NCBI GenBank assembly: GCA_031292015.1
Contig: JARLHY010000026.1
Location: 1 to 64,000, forward strand
From: Negativicutes bacterium
GTDB taxonomy: Bacteria > Bacillota_C > Negativicutes > Sporomusales_B > JARLHX01
DNA length: 64,000 nucleotides
Reading direction: 5' to 3'
Made by a program: the position numbers and the translations under genes. The notes beneath the pieces are model-generated. The model ran no database searches. It saw nothing but the letters and a program-made list of their open reading frames with translations, and had not been told where the DNA came from. This document shows, piece by piece, positions 35,237 through 44,744 of this stretch; position 1 is the stretch's first letter; each line of letters starts with the position of its first letter.

Positions 35237-37189
35237 ATGTGGAGGCAAAGGGGCAGCACGACAATCATGGCGATCACGGCGATGATGGTTTTGACCGTCG
35301 CCTCAGCGTCTTACGCCTTCATGACCAGCCGCAATATAAGCATTGCAAAGGGTTATGCCGATGGTCTTGAGGCCCAATACACCGCCGAGGCGGCGGTAAA
35401 AGTCATGTTTGTGGCCGGCGCGGAATCGGTCAAAACGAGCAACGGCTGGACCAACGGTCAAATTTCCTCCCTGCAGGAATGGAGTACGACCTGGAACGGG
35501 CAACCGTATACCATGACCCTTCCCATGGGGACGACGTCTGTGCTGCTCAGCAATGGCGGGAACACTGTCCAGGCAGTGGGCACGGCCAACGGCGTCAACC
35601 GGGTTGCCTTCAACTCGAATATGAACATTCAGGCCAGCCTGACGATTGTAGACACCACTGCGACGTTTACAACGGCGTCGCTAATAAGTCAAGGAAGGGT
35701 CTCTACTCCCCGCGACGGAAGTGGTAACGCCCTTAATAACTCCAGTCTTGTCTGGCAGCTGCCGGCGAATGTCAACGACACCAGCAGCCCCGCCATTTCT
35801 CCCGGTAATGGGACTACGTTGTGGAGCAATCTTTACACCCAGGTTATGTTCAACGACATTCTGGGGCTGTCCACCTTTACGGCCACAGCTGCGCCCCAGA
35901 CCCTGTTCAAGATCAACTATTACATCGAGTTGAGCCAGTATTCCGGAACTGGCAGCGCCGCCGGCTACGGCATTTACTACCTGGCCCAGAAGTATTACAA
36001 TCCGTCAACCAAGCTGTGGGACACCGGCAACCCCGACAACCCCCGGGCCTATGTGGTGCAGTTCGACCCCGGCATTACCAACTGGGGTGCGGCCGCCGGC
36101 TCGACCAGTCCGCCGTCCGGGGCTTTCCTGGTGAAGAAGGTCATGCCGTCTGACAGTCAGACAGCCGCCGGACCGACCACCGGGCCTGTCCCGTCCGGTG
36201 GCGGCTCCAGCTACGAGTGCTGGGACGAGAGCAGCAGCTACCCATCCTACACGTACGCGTTCCGCTCCAATATCGACCTGACGGAATCCTATGCCAGCAA
36301 AAGCGGTAATAACTGGAACTGGAATGCGATCGCATTAGGCACCGACTACAGTACCAGCAAGGAACCGACCAAGTTCGCCGCTCCTACTGTCACGAATAGC
36401 AGCGACGGAGATCCCGGCGACGGGCGGCTGGCCTATGAACTGGGCAACCTGGCCGAAGGCAACCTCTGGAAGGCCAGTACCCATTATGCGCAATACGCAA
36501 AAGTGATGGCGTCGCCTGGTATGTGGGTGTCCGATCCCAGCACCCGTCTGGTATGGGTGGCTCTGAACGAAGGAACCAGCGGGACGGCTGCCTTGTCAAC
36601 GCCTACCGCTGCGGGGCAGCAAGTCAGCGACGGAACCGGCAACACGAAAATAACCTGGCAGGCCCAGGCCGTGCCGACTTCGGTGCAGATCGCCCAAGCC
36701 GTGGTCAGTAATGGAATTCAGATCGCCAAGATTTCGATGTATGATCTGCAGACCAGACTGAACAACGTGAACGGAACCACGAATAACGCGGCTGCGCTCT
36801 ATGTCATGCCTTTCAAGATGACCAACAAAAACAAGATCAGCATCGAGCTTCTGGCCGACAATGCCGGCAACCGGGTTCAGCTTATCAGGGTCAACGACGT
36901 GCTGGTGCTGGCGTTCAACGATACCTATCAAGACGCTACAACCAATCCGGCTAACGCCAATAAGCACAATATTCTTCCCAAGGGCTGGGAACTTCACTTT
37001 AATGATACATACCAGTACGCCAATGTCGCCGCCAGCGACACCACCGATTTGAAGAAAGTTGTTGCCAGTTCACGCCTTGGTTCCGGGCTACGCGTCTGGA
37101 ATGCGGTGGCCAAATTCTATACGGTGGACGATTATGGGCAAATGATTCAATCAAGCTATATAGCGAACTTCGGCGTCTGGGGACGCTGA
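35237..37189 (+). CDS. PilX-like pilus assembly protein (large)
   Basis: A 650-residue protein. One N-terminal membrane helix (GSTTIMAITAMMVLTVASAS, about 7-26) lacks the +5 Glu, as in PilX/GspK-type proteins. A long extracellular part rich in Ser, Thr, Asn and Trp follows, with many aromatic and Asn/Gly residues suggestive of a beta-rich surface domain. PilX proteins are usually about 200 residues, so this one carries a large extra domain and could be a tip adhesin. The ATG at 35237 has GGAGTGAGG upstream; a TTG at 35216 is the alternative. It is fifth in the operon. Confidence 0.7.
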   Translation: MWRQRGSTTIMAITAMMVLTVASASYAFMTSRNISIAKGYADGLEAQYTAEAAVKVMFVAGAESVKTSNGWTNGQISSLQEWSTTWNGQPYTMTLPMGTTSVLLSNGGNTVQAVGTANGVNRVAFNSNMNIQASLTIVDTTATFTTASLISQGRVSTPRDGSGNALNNSSLVWQLPANVNDTSSPAISPGNGTTLWSNLYTQVMFNDILGLSTFTATAAPQTLFKINYYIELSQYSGTGSAAGYGIYYLAQKYYNPSTKLWDTGNPDNPRAYVVQFDPGITNWGAAAGSTSPPSGAFLVKKVMPSDSQTAAGPTTGPVPSGGGSSYECWDESSSYPSYTYAFRSNIDLTESYASKSGNNWNWNAIALGTDYSTSKEPTKFAAPTVTNSSDGDPGDGRLAYELGNLAEGNLWKASTHYAQYAKVMASPGMWVSDPSTRLVWVALNEGTSGTAALSTPTAAGQQVSDGTGNTKITWQAQAVPTSVQIAQAVVSNGIQIAKISMYDLQTRLNNVNGTTNNAAALYVMPFKMTNKNKISIELLADNAGNRVQLIRVNDVLVLAFNDTYQDATTNPANANKHNILPKGWELHFNDTYQYANVAASDTTDLKKVVASSRLGSGLRVWNAVAKFYTVDDYGQMIQSSYIANFGVWGR

Positions 37190-37231
37190 CCGGGATAGGG
37201 GAAAAACGGTCGGACATACCGAGGGGGAAAA

Positions 37232-37771
37232 ATGATGGCCATCGACCTGGAAAAAATCGGTTTCACCAAACGGACCTGGATACTACTGGGAGTGCTGGTG
37301 CTGCTGCTTGTGGGCTACTATGTCTCAGGAGCGTCAGACCCGCCGCAGGCAAAACCGGTAGCCGTCGGGACGCCGCCCGGTTCCGCTGCCGTTCAGCGGT
37401 CTGTCCCGACTGTTTCCCAGGGGGCGCCGGTCGCGGTGCCGGCGGGTCCGGTTGTTGCGGCGGCTCGCGATCCGTTTGAGGTGCCTGCGATGTATCGGCA
37501 GCCTGAAAGTTCGGGTATTTCCGAGAAAGCTTCGGTCCGGGCGGCTGGAACAGGGGCGGAAGCTGGAGCGTCGGCACCGGCAGTACCGCAGCTATACGGA
37601 ACAATGGCCAGCGGCAACGCCAAGGCGGCGATGCTGGCTCTGGGAGGCGAGAGCCGGCCGGTGCGGATCGGCGGCAGATTGGGAGCGTTTACCGTGATGG
37701 ACGTCGGCGCCGGCTGGGCTGTTCTGGACGGACCGGGCGGACAGTTGACACTGCGGGTGGGGAGGCAATGA
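37232..37771 (+). CDS. PilP/GspC-like inner membrane protein
   Basis: A 179-residue protein. It has a short cytoplasmic N-terminus, one membrane helix (about 14-31) and a Pro/Ala-rich periplasmic linker (about 35-110). A C-terminal beta domain follows (VPQLYGTMASGNAKAAML to LTLRVGRQ) of the type that in PilP and GspC binds the secretin. Its stop overlaps the start of the secretin gene. Likely links the inner-membrane complex to the outer-membrane secretin. Confidence 0.7.
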   Translation: MMAIDLEKIGFTKRTWILLGVLVLLLVGYYVSGASDPPQAKPVAVGTPPGSAAVQRSVPTVSQGAPVAVPAGPVVAAARDPFEVPAMYRQPESSGISEKASVRAAGTGAEAGASAPAVPQLYGTMASGNAKAAMLALGGESRPVRIGGRLGAFTVMDVGAGWAVLDGPGGQLTLRVGRQ

Positions 37772-38964
37772 TGATGGTGCGAAAATGTTGGTTTATTGGA
37801 ATGCTATGCGGACTTATTTTGTTATCAGGCCTGACGATGAATTTGGCTTTGGCGCAGCCGGTGAGCATGACGGTGCAGAACGCCGAGGTGCGGGATATAC
37901 TGACGTCACTGGCGGTGCTCGGCGGCGTCAATATGGTTGTCGACGAATCGGTAAAAGGGAAAATCTCGGTCAGTTTTACCGACACACCGTTTGACCAGGC
38001 CGTGGAAATGATCGTCAGAACCCGGGGGCTGTCGTATCAGAAAATGGCTGACGGCACGATCATCGTCGCCGAAGCAAAAACTATGCTGGCCGGGTTTGGG
38101 TCGCCCGAGGTCATTCCTCTGAAATACGCCCTCGCGACCGACTTGAAAAAGGCGCTGTCCGGAGTGGTGGCTGAAGAGCGTCTTAGGGTGGATGAGGCAT
38201 CCAACGCCCTGGTCTATTTTGGCTCGCCTTTTGAGGTCGCCCAACTGCGGGCGGCGGTGACGAGCCTGGATATCCCCTGCAAGCAGGTCAGTATCGAGGC
38301 TCAGGTGGTTGAGATTAACAAAACTGCAAGCAAAAATATTGGCTTCAACTGGACTTTTGCTCCGGCTCCCCTGCAGTCTGGTGCGACAGGTGACGACAAA
38401 TTTGAAAATAAGGGTGCCATCCGCTTCGGTAAGGCGCCGGACGGCCAGCCCTATCAATTCCGCTACCAGGCCCAGCTCAACGCGCTGGTGGAGCACGGTG
38501 ACGCCAAAGTGCTGGCCAAACCGCGGGTGAGCACCATTTCCGGCAAGGAAGCGAAAATCCTGATCGGCGACAAGATACCGGTGCAGTCCCAAACCACGAC
38601 TAACGGCACGACCTCGACCACGGTGACCTATGTTGATACAGGCATCCGCCTGGTCTACACGCCGGTGGTCAGTCCTGACGGCGTGGTCCGGGCCCATCTT
38701 CTGACCGAGGTGTCTCAGCCGCTGCCGGCGCTGGGAAACACCAACTACGAGATACAGACCCGCACCGCCGAAACCGACTTCAGGATGGTCGACGGCGAAA
38801 CGATAGCGATCGGAGGACTTATCAGTAAAAAGTCGAACAGCACGCGGGACAAGGTGCCTTTTCTGGGGGATTTGCCCTTGGTCGGCGGTATTTTCAAGAA
38901 TATAAACAGCAGTGATCAGGATTCCGAGATCATGGTCTTTCTTACCGTAAAAGTTCTCAAATAA
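37768..38964 (+). CDS. pilQ: Type IV pilus secretin (PilQ-like)
   Basis: A 398-residue outer-membrane secretin, shorter than proteobacterial PilQ (about 700) and without AMIN domains. It has a signal peptide (about 7-30), a secretin N0-type domain (VQNAEVRDILTSLAVLGGVNMVVD), an N1-type domain and the C-terminal secretin barrel (VLAKPRVSTISGKEAKILIG to LGDLPLVGGIFKN and VFLTVKVLK). It forms the pore through which the pilus crosses the outer membrane, so the cell has one. It starts 4 bp inside the previous gene. Confidence 0.9.
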   Translation: MMMVRKCWFIGMLCGLILLSGLTMNLALAQPVSMTVQNAEVRDILTSLAVLGGVNMVVDESVKGKISVSFTDTPFDQAVEMIVRTRGLSYQKMADGTIIVAEAKTMLAGFGSPEVIPLKYALATDLKKALSGVVAEERLRVDEASNALVYFGSPFEVAQLRAAVTSLDIPCKQVSIEAQVVEINKTASKNIGFNWTFAPAPLQSGATGDDKFENKGAIRFGKAPDGQPYQFRYQAQLNALVEHGDAKVLAKPRVSTISGKEAKILIGDKIPVQSQTTTNGTTSTTVTYVDTGIRLVYTPVVSPDGVVRAHLLTEVSQPLPALGNTNYEIQTRTAETDFRMVDGETIAIGGLISKKSNSTRDKVPFLGDLPLVGGIFKNINSSDQDSEIMVFLTVKVLK

Positions 38965-38987
38965 CGTTATTAATCCGATAGCAGGAG

Positions 38988-40712
38988 GTGGCTTCCACGG
39001 CCAGCAAGACTAGACTCCGGCTTGGCGAATTATTGGTCAGCGCTGGATTGCTCACAGACGAACAGCTAAACAAGGCTTTGGGGACGCAGCGCAAAAGCGG
39101 TGAGCGGCTGGGGAAGACCCTCGTCAATCTCGGCTTCGTCAGTGAAGAGAATATTCTTCAGACTTTGGAACGGCAGTTGGGAATTGAAAGGGTAAATCTG
39201 TCCCAGTATCCCATCGACCGGGAGGCGGCCCTGCTCATTCCCGGGGTGTTGGCTGAGCGGCACCAGGTGTTGCCTATTGCCAAGGCGGGCCGGCGACTGG
39301 TGCTGGCGGCATCCGACCCGACCAACTTCTTCGCCCTGGATGATGTGCGGATGGTCACTGGTCTGGACGTAGAGACGGTGATCTGCTCTGAGAGCGAGCT
39401 GCAGCGGGCCATCGCCAACGCCTACGGCGTGCGGGACATTGTCGAGCGGGCGGTGACCAAGCTGCAGGCCGAAGACCTGGCATCCTCCGCCGAGCTCCAG
39501 ACCGCCGACGATGCGCCGATCATCAGCATTGTCAACGGTCTGATCAGCCAGGCGGTCAAGGACCGGGCCAGCGACATCCATATCGAACCCCTGGAAAGGC
39601 TGGTGCGGGTACGCTTTCGGGTCGACGGGGTGTTGCGGGAGATCGTGACCTTCCCCAAAGCCACCCAGAACGCTATTGTCAGCCGGATAAAAATCATGTC
39701 CGACATGGACATTGCCGAAAAACGCATGCCCCAGGACGGCCGAATCAAGGTCCAGGAACAGGGCCGGGATATCGACATCCGGGCTTCCACCCTGCCCACA
39801 GTGCTGGGCGAGAAGGTGGTGCTCCGGATACTGGATCGGGCGGCGGTGGTGCTGGACATCTCCAGCCTGGGTTTTTCCGGTCTCAGCCTGGAACGCTACA
39901 AAAAGATGTACAGCCAGTCCTACGGCATGATCCTGGTGACCGGTCCCACCGGCAGCGGCAAGACGACCACTCTATACTCCACTTTGGTGGAGATCAATTC
40001 ACCGGAGAAAAACATTATCACCATTGAAGACCCGGTGGAATATATGCTGGCCGGGGTGAACCAGATCCTGGTCAATCCCAAGGCCGGCCTGACCTTCGCC
40101 AGCGGCCTCAGGTCCATCCTTCGTCAGGACCCCAACATCGTCATGGTGGGCGAGGTGCGGGACAGCGAGACGGCCGACATCGCCATCCGGGCCGCTTTGA
40201 CCGGCCATTTGGTGCTCAGCACGCTGCACACCAACGACGCCATCGGGGCCATTTCCCGGCTTATCGACATGGGGGTCGAGCCCTTTTTGGTGGCCTCGTC
40301 GGTGCTGGGAGTAGTGGCCCAGCGTCTGGTCCGGATCATTTGCCCCAATTGCAAGGAATCCTATGTGCCTCTTGCCGGCTCACCGGAGCGGCTGTTTCTG
40401 GAAGCCAGCTGCGAGGAGTGCGATAGTGTTCTCACGGATGAAGCCGACCGAACCGCGATGGTTCTGTTCCGGGGCAAGGGCTGTGTCCGCTGCGGGGGCA
40501 GCGGCTACCGGGGCCGGATGGCCATCACCGAGGTCATGCCTTTGACGGTCGATATGCAGGAGGCGGTGAGCCAACGGGCATCCGGCCGGGAATTGCTCCA
40601 GATCGCGATGGACACGGGAATGAAAACCATGCGCCAGGACGGCATCATGAAGGCGCTGCAAGGCCTCACCACGGTGGAAGAGGTCATGCGGGTGGCCTAT
40701 AGCGGGGTGTAA
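38988..40712 (+). CDS. pilB: Pilus extension ATPase
   Basis: A 574-residue GspE/PilB-type ATPase. An N-terminal MshEN-type domain (RLGELLVSAGLLTDEQL) precedes the RecA-like core with Walker A GPTGSGKTTT (about 319-328), an Asp box and Walker B-like GEVRDSETA. A four-Cys zinc site follows (CPNC and CVRC). The start is unusual. The only standard in-frame start, GTG 38988, overlaps the AGGAGG site itself. An ACG at 38997, in the context ACG-GCC, lies at ideal spacing 8 nt downstream of that site. The ACG may be the true initiation codon. Confidence 0.95.
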   Translation: MASTASKTRLRLGELLVSAGLLTDEQLNKALGTQRKSGERLGKTLVNLGFVSEENILQTLERQLGIERVNLSQYPIDREAALLIPGVLAERHQVLPIAKAGRRLVLAASDPTNFFALDDVRMVTGLDVETVICSESELQRAIANAYGVRDIVERAVTKLQAEDLASSAELQTADDAPIISIVNGLISQAVKDRASDIHIEPLERLVRVRFRVDGVLREIVTFPKATQNAIVSRIKIMSDMDIAEKRMPQDGRIKVQEQGRDIDIRASTLPTVLGEKVVLRILDRAAVVLDISSLGFSGLSLERYKKMYSQSYGMILVTGPTGSGKTTTLYSTLVEINSPEKNIITIEDPVEYMLAGVNQILVNPKAGLTFASGLRSILRQDPNIVMVGEVRDSETADIAIRAALTGHLVLSTLHTNDAIGAISRLIDMGVEPFLVASSVLGVVAQRLVRIICPNCKESYVPLAGSPERLFLEASCEECDSVLTDEADRTAMVLFRGKGCVRCGGSGYRGRMAITEVMPLTVDMQEAVSQRASGRELLQIAMDTGMKTMRQDGIMKALQGLTTVEEVMRVAYSGV

Positions 40713-40714
40713 CT

Positions 40715-41782
40715 ATGAAAGAGCTGTCGATGGACCGACTGCTCCGGGAGGCGTTGGACCGCCGGGCCTCCGATCTCCACATCACCGTGGGTGTGCCGCC
40801 GATGCTGCGGATCAACGGTCAACTGACGCCGCTGCCGGTAACCGCCTTTCGGCCCAACGACACAAGGGAATGCCTGCATGAGATAGCCGGAGATGAGATA
40901 TTGGCCAAATTCGCCGAGCAGGGGGAAGTGGATTTTTCCTACGCCATTCAGGGGCTGAGCAGGTTTCGGGTCAACGCCTTTCTCCAGCGCGGCAGCGTGG
41001 CTATCGCTATCCGGCTGGTGAACGAGAAGGTGCCGACCTTGGATGAACTGGGCATGCCGGCGGTACTGAAAACTTTTGCCCAAAAACCCAGAGGTCTCGT
41101 GCTGGTCACCGGGCCCACCGGCAGCGGCAAGTCTACCACCCTGGCAGCGATGGTCGCCCTGATCAATAGCGAACGCTCCTGCCACATCATCACCCTGGAG
41201 GATCCTATCGAGTATCTCCACTGGCATGGAAAAAGCATCGTCAATCAGCGGGAGATGAACCTTGACACTCATTCCTTTGCCGGTGCCCTGCGGGCGGCCC
41301 TCAGGGAGGACCCGGACGTCATTCTGGTGGGGGAAATGCGGGATACGGAAACCATCGCCACCGCCATCACCGCCGCCGAAACCGGCCATCTGGTGCTGGC
41401 GACGCTGCACACCGGCGACGCGGCCCAGACCATCGACCGGATTATCGATGTATTTCCGCCCCATCAGCAGCAGCAGGTCCGCATGCAGCTGTCCCTGACC
41501 CTGCAGGGCGTGGTGGTCCAGCAACTGCTGCCGCGTCTTGACGGTACCGGTCGGGTGGCGGCGCTGGAAATCCTGATGGCCAACTCCGCGGTGCGCAACC
41601 TTATCCGCGAGGCCAAGACCCAGCAACTTGGCACTGTGCTGCAGACCGGTGCCAAGGCCGGCATGCAGACCATGGACAGCAGCCTGCGGGACTTGGTGCG
41701 CGGCGGAGTTGTCGACTACAGGGAGGCGCTGGCCCGGGCGTCGGATCCGGAAAACCTAAAACGGCTGCTGGGCCGGACATGA
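40715..41782 (+). CDS. pilT: Pilus retraction ATPase
   Basis: A 355-residue PilT: the N-terminal PAS-like domain begins with LLREALDRRASDLHITVG. The core has Walker A GPTGSGKSTT (about 133-142), GEMRDTET and the HTGDA box, and the C-terminal half has RHLL-related AIREAKT features, here NLIREAKTQQL. It drives pilus retraction and twitching. It starts 2 bp after the pilB stop, so it is cotranslated. Confidence 0.95.
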   Translation: MKELSMDRLLREALDRRASDLHITVGVPPMLRINGQLTPLPVTAFRPNDTRECLHEIAGDEILAKFAEQGEVDFSYAIQGLSRFRVNAFLQRGSVAIAIRLVNEKVPTLDELGMPAVLKTFAQKPRGLVLVTGPTGSGKSTTLAAMVALINSERSCHIITLEDPIEYLHWHGKSIVNQREMNLDTHSFAGALRAALREDPDVILVGEMRDTETIATAITAAETGHLVLATLHTGDAAQTIDRIIDVFPPHQQQQVRMQLSLTLQGVVVQQLLPRLDGTGRVAALEILMANSAVRNLIREAKTQQLGTVLQTGAKAGMQTMDSSLRDLVRGGVVDYREALARASDPENLKRLLGRT

Positions 41783-41804
41783 TACACCAAGGGGGGGTTA
41801 GGCC

Positions 41805-43025
41805 ATGGCTGAAAATTATGCTTACCGGGCCCGGGACCGGACCGGAAAGCTGGTGACGGGAGATATGCTGGCCGACGGCCAGGCGGCCGTCGCTGCCCAT
41901 ATCCGCAACCAGGGACTGATTGTTCTCAAGATTGAGCAGGCCCGTAGCGAACAAAAAGGCCTGACGGAGTATTTGGAAGCTTTCCGCGGCGTGGCTCTGC
42001 GGGATCTGGCCATCTTCTGTCGCCAGTTTTCCACCATGATTTCAGCCGGTCTACCGTTGGTCAACTGCATCAGCATTCTTATCGAACAGACGACCAGCCC
42101 GGCGCTGAAGCGGGCGCTGCAGAGCGTCTACAGGAACGTGCAGGAAGGCTCTTCCCTGTCGGTGGCGATGGCCCAGCGTCCGGCCGTCTTTCCCAAGGTG
42201 ATGGTGTACCTGGTGGAGTCGGGGGAACTGGGGGGCGTGCTGGACGAGGTGCTGGAGCAGCTGGCACTTCAGTTCGAGAAAGACCATAAACTTAATGAAA
42301 AGGTCAAGTCGGCCATGGTCTATCCGGCGGTGGTCATGTCCTTCGCCCTGTTGGCAGTGACGGCCATGATCGTGTTCATTCTCCCGACTTTTGTGGGCAT
42401 GTACGCCCAGATGCAGGCCCAACTGCCGCTGCCGACCCGGATTCTGCTCAAGATCAGCGGTTTCCTCCGCAGCTACGGCCTCATGATACTGGCGGCAGTG
42501 GCCCTGGGGGCTTACGGACTGTCCCGTAGTGCCAACTTTCCCGGCTTCAAGGCCATCATGGACAGCATTATCCTCAAGCTGCCGGTGTTCGGCCTGCTGT
42601 ACCGCAAGGTGGCCATTGCCCGCTTCAGTCGTACTCTGGGTACCCTGGTCCAGGGCGGCGTCCCCATCGTCCAGTCCCTCGACGTGGTCAAAAACACCAC
42701 CGACATCAAGCCGATGGTCGAAGCACTGACCGCCGCCCAGGGCAGCATCCGCGAGGGTTTCAGCTTCGCGGCGCCCCTCAGCCAGAGCGGCCTCTTTCCG
42801 CCGATGGTGGTCCAGATGGTGGCCATTGGCGAAGAGACCGGTAAACTGGACCAGATGCTGCGAAAGGTGGCCGAGTTTTACGAAAGCGACGTGGATGACA
42901 TGGTCGCCCGTCTCAGCAGCCTGCTGGAGCCTATTCTTATTCTCGGACTGGGTCTGGTTATCGGTGGAATGATCATTTCCATCATGTATCCGCTGTTCGA
43001 CATGATGGGCAAGATCGGCCACTAA
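41805..43025 (+). CDS. pilC: Inner-membrane platform protein PilC/GspF
   Basis: A 406-residue platform protein with two GspF repeats (about 70-193 and 273-394). Signatures are LAIFCRQFSTMISAGLPLV and, in the second repeat, FSRTLGTLVQGGVPIVQSL. Three or four membrane helices are seen (about 170-190, 220-238 and 375-398). It couples the ATPases to pilin insertion. A GGGGGGG site precedes the ATG. Confidence 0.95.
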   Translation: MAENYAYRARDRTGKLVTGDMLADGQAAVAAHIRNQGLIVLKIEQARSEQKGLTEYLEAFRGVALRDLAIFCRQFSTMISAGLPLVNCISILIEQTTSPALKRALQSVYRNVQEGSSLSVAMAQRPAVFPKVMVYLVESGELGGVLDEVLEQLALQFEKDHKLNEKVKSAMVYPAVVMSFALLAVTAMIVFILPTFVGMYAQMQAQLPLPTRILLKISGFLRSYGLMILAAVALGAYGLSRSANFPGFKAIMDSIILKLPVFGLLYRKVAIARFSRTLGTLVQGGVPIVQSLDVVKNTTDIKPMVEALTAAQGSIREGFSFAAPLSQSGLFPPMVVQMVAIGEETGKLDQMLRKVAEFYESDVDDMVARLSSLLEPILILGLGLVIGGMIISIMYPLFDMMGKIGH

Positions 43026-43054
43026 TAATAAAAAATACAAGGAGGTTCTTATCA

Positions 43055-43474
43055 ATGGTACAATTTTTCCGAAAAAAACTGAATCAAAAAGGCTTCACCC
43101 TCATTGAGCTGCTGGTGGTCATCGGGATCATCGGCGTGTTGGCGGCAATCGCAATTCCGGCATACCAGACATCGCAGGCCAGTTCTAACGGCTCCAAGGT
43201 CATTGCCGACCTGCGAACCCTCGACAGCGCCATTACCCAGTATCAGGCTGTCAATGGCGCCGGGACCGTCCCCACTTTTGCGCTGCTTATTTCCGGCGGC
43301 TTTATCACCGTTCAACCTAATCCACCTACAGGGACTAAGTCTTATCCCACCGCGGTAGCGACCTCAGCTACGGCATTATACACCATAGGTGCATACACTC
43401 CCACCAATGGAGTTGCGCAGCCGGCCAGGGCCCTGTACGACGGTCATCCTGTGGAATATTACGTTAACATGTAA
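43055..43474 (+). CDS. pilA: Major type IV pilin
   Basis: A 139-residue prepilin. A basic leader ends at Gly before FTLIELLVVIGIIGVLAAIA, the perfect class III signal with Glu at +5. The globular part is short and lacks the Cys pair of a disulphide loop; it ends in EYYVNM. AAGGAGG lies 9 nt before the ATG. Of the operon's pilin-like genes this has the most canonical signal and a strong ribosome site, hence the call as main subunit. Confidence 0.9.
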   Translation: MVQFFRKKLNQKGFTLIELLVVIGIIGVLAAIAIPAYQTSQASSNGSKVIADLRTLDSAITQYQAVNGAGTVPTFALLISGGFITVQPNPPTGTKSYPTAVATSATALYTIGAYTPTNGVAQPARALYDGHPVEYYVNM

Positions 43475-43490
43475 TAGTCGCATTGCTTAA

Positions 43491-43576
43491 GGAGGCTTGG
43501 GGCAAGCGGGAAAAGGAAGTCCGTCCTTCGGGCGGGTTATTCCCGGACCCGCCTGTCCGAGCAAGCCGGAAGCTCC
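43491..43576 (+). ncRNA. Structured intergenic element between pilA and pilM
   Basis: The 238-bp gap holds a nested structure. GGAG and GGCTTG (43491-43499) pair with CAAGCC (43562-43567) and CTCC (43573-43576). Inside, GCGG pairs with CCGC and GTCCG with CGGAC. A competing hairpin CCGTCC-TTC-GGGCGG (43521-43535) would disrupt the inner pairs. No U tract follows. It may be a pilA 3' stabiliser, a partial terminator lowering pilMNO relative to pilA, or an RNA switch. The class is not recognised. Confidence 0.4.
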
Positions 43577-43712
43577 ATTGCACAATAGGAGCACTTAGAA
43601 AAACATAGTGTTTAGTTTGGCGGTATTGCTCAGATTATGTTGAATACGATGCCGAGTTTCTTGGCTTGAATGATATATTAATTTTCGCCGGCGGAAATAG
43701 GGAGGTAGACAA

Positions 43713-44744
43713 ATGGCTTGGGAAAGGTGGAAACAGTTTGCCCGCAGGCTCCGGCCGCGGCTGGACACGCTGGTGGGCGTGGATTTCGGCGGCGGAGCAG
43801 TAAAGGTGGCTGAGGTGTCGCTGTCCAGCGGCCGGCCTTATCTGAAAACTTTTGCGGTGGTGGAGGCTCCGGAGGAAAGCAGGCAGGAACAGCCGGAGAC
43901 AGAGGTAGAGCAGGGACCGGTTCTGGACACCGCCGGACTGTCGGAACGACTCGAGCGGGCCCTGTCCCTCAGCGGGGTCAGGACCAAAAACGCCGTGCTG
44001 GCGGTGGGCGGCCGCATGATTTTCGTGCGGGAGGTGGCCTTTCCCTATCTGGCTCCGGAAGAACTGGCCGAGGCCGTTAAATGGGAGATTCCCAAATACG
44101 TTCCCTATGAGGTGGACAGTTATGAATTCGACTTCGCGGTCACCGGTCAGGACGCTCAGACCGGAGACTTAAGGATTCTCATCGTCGCGGCCCCCAAGCA
44201 GATCGTTCAGCAGCTTACCCAGGTGGTGCGGGGGGCGGGTCTGTCGCCGGTGGCGGTGGACATTGAACCGATGGCTGTATACCGCACGCTGTCCGGGGCG
44301 GACAATGCCATGATTCTGGATGTGGGGACCGTTGACACTCAAATTTCCCTTTTTCAGAAGGGAAACCCGGTTTTTACCCGGATGGTGCCGTTCAAAACCG
44401 GAAGCTATGCCGAGGCTGCCGCGATGGCCGCCGCAGGGCGGGCGGAAGGAACGGCGGCGGTGAACGATATTATGGACGAGCTTGGACAGGAGGTGCGGCG
44501 CACATCCCAGTTTTTTGACCTGCATAACAAGCAGGCCTCCATTGACAAAGTGTTCCTGACCGGCGCGACCAACCTTGACAGTATCGTGCAGCAGTTAAGA
44601 ACCAGAGTCGACCAGCCGGTCTTCGGGCACAACCCGCTTGCCGGCGTCGAGCTGAGTCCGTCCCTTTCAGCGGCTCACGCCGGCAAAGTAGGACCCCAGC
44701 TGGCGGTGGCCATAGGCCTGGCGATGAGGGGGGATGAACCGTGA
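43713..44744 (+). CDS. pilM: Type IV pilus alignment protein PilM
   Basis: A 343-residue actin-like (FtsA/PilM) protein of the cytoplasmic face. The phosphate-1 loop is VGVDFGGGAVKVAEV (about 21-35), and ALAVGGR, KWEIPKYVPYEV and ILDVGTVDTQIS (phosphate-2) follow. It binds the N-terminus of PilN. AGGGAGG lies 7 nt before the ATG. It overlaps pilN by 4 bp. Confidence 0.93.
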   Translation: MAWERWKQFARRLRPRLDTLVGVDFGGGAVKVAEVSLSSGRPYLKTFAVVEAPEESRQEQPETEVEQGPVLDTAGLSERLERALSLSGVRTKNAVLAVGGRMIFVREVAFPYLAPEELAEAVKWEIPKYVPYEVDSYEFDFAVTGQDAQTGDLRILIVAAPKQIVQQLTQVVRGAGLSPVAVDIEPMAVYRTLSGADNAMILDVGTVDTQISLFQKGNPVFTRMVPFKTGSYAEAAAMAAAGRAEGTAAVNDIMDELGQEVRRTSQFFDLHNKQASIDKVFLTGATNLDSIVQQLRTRVDQPVFGHNPLAGVELSPSLSAAHAGKVGPQLAVAIGLAMRGDEP

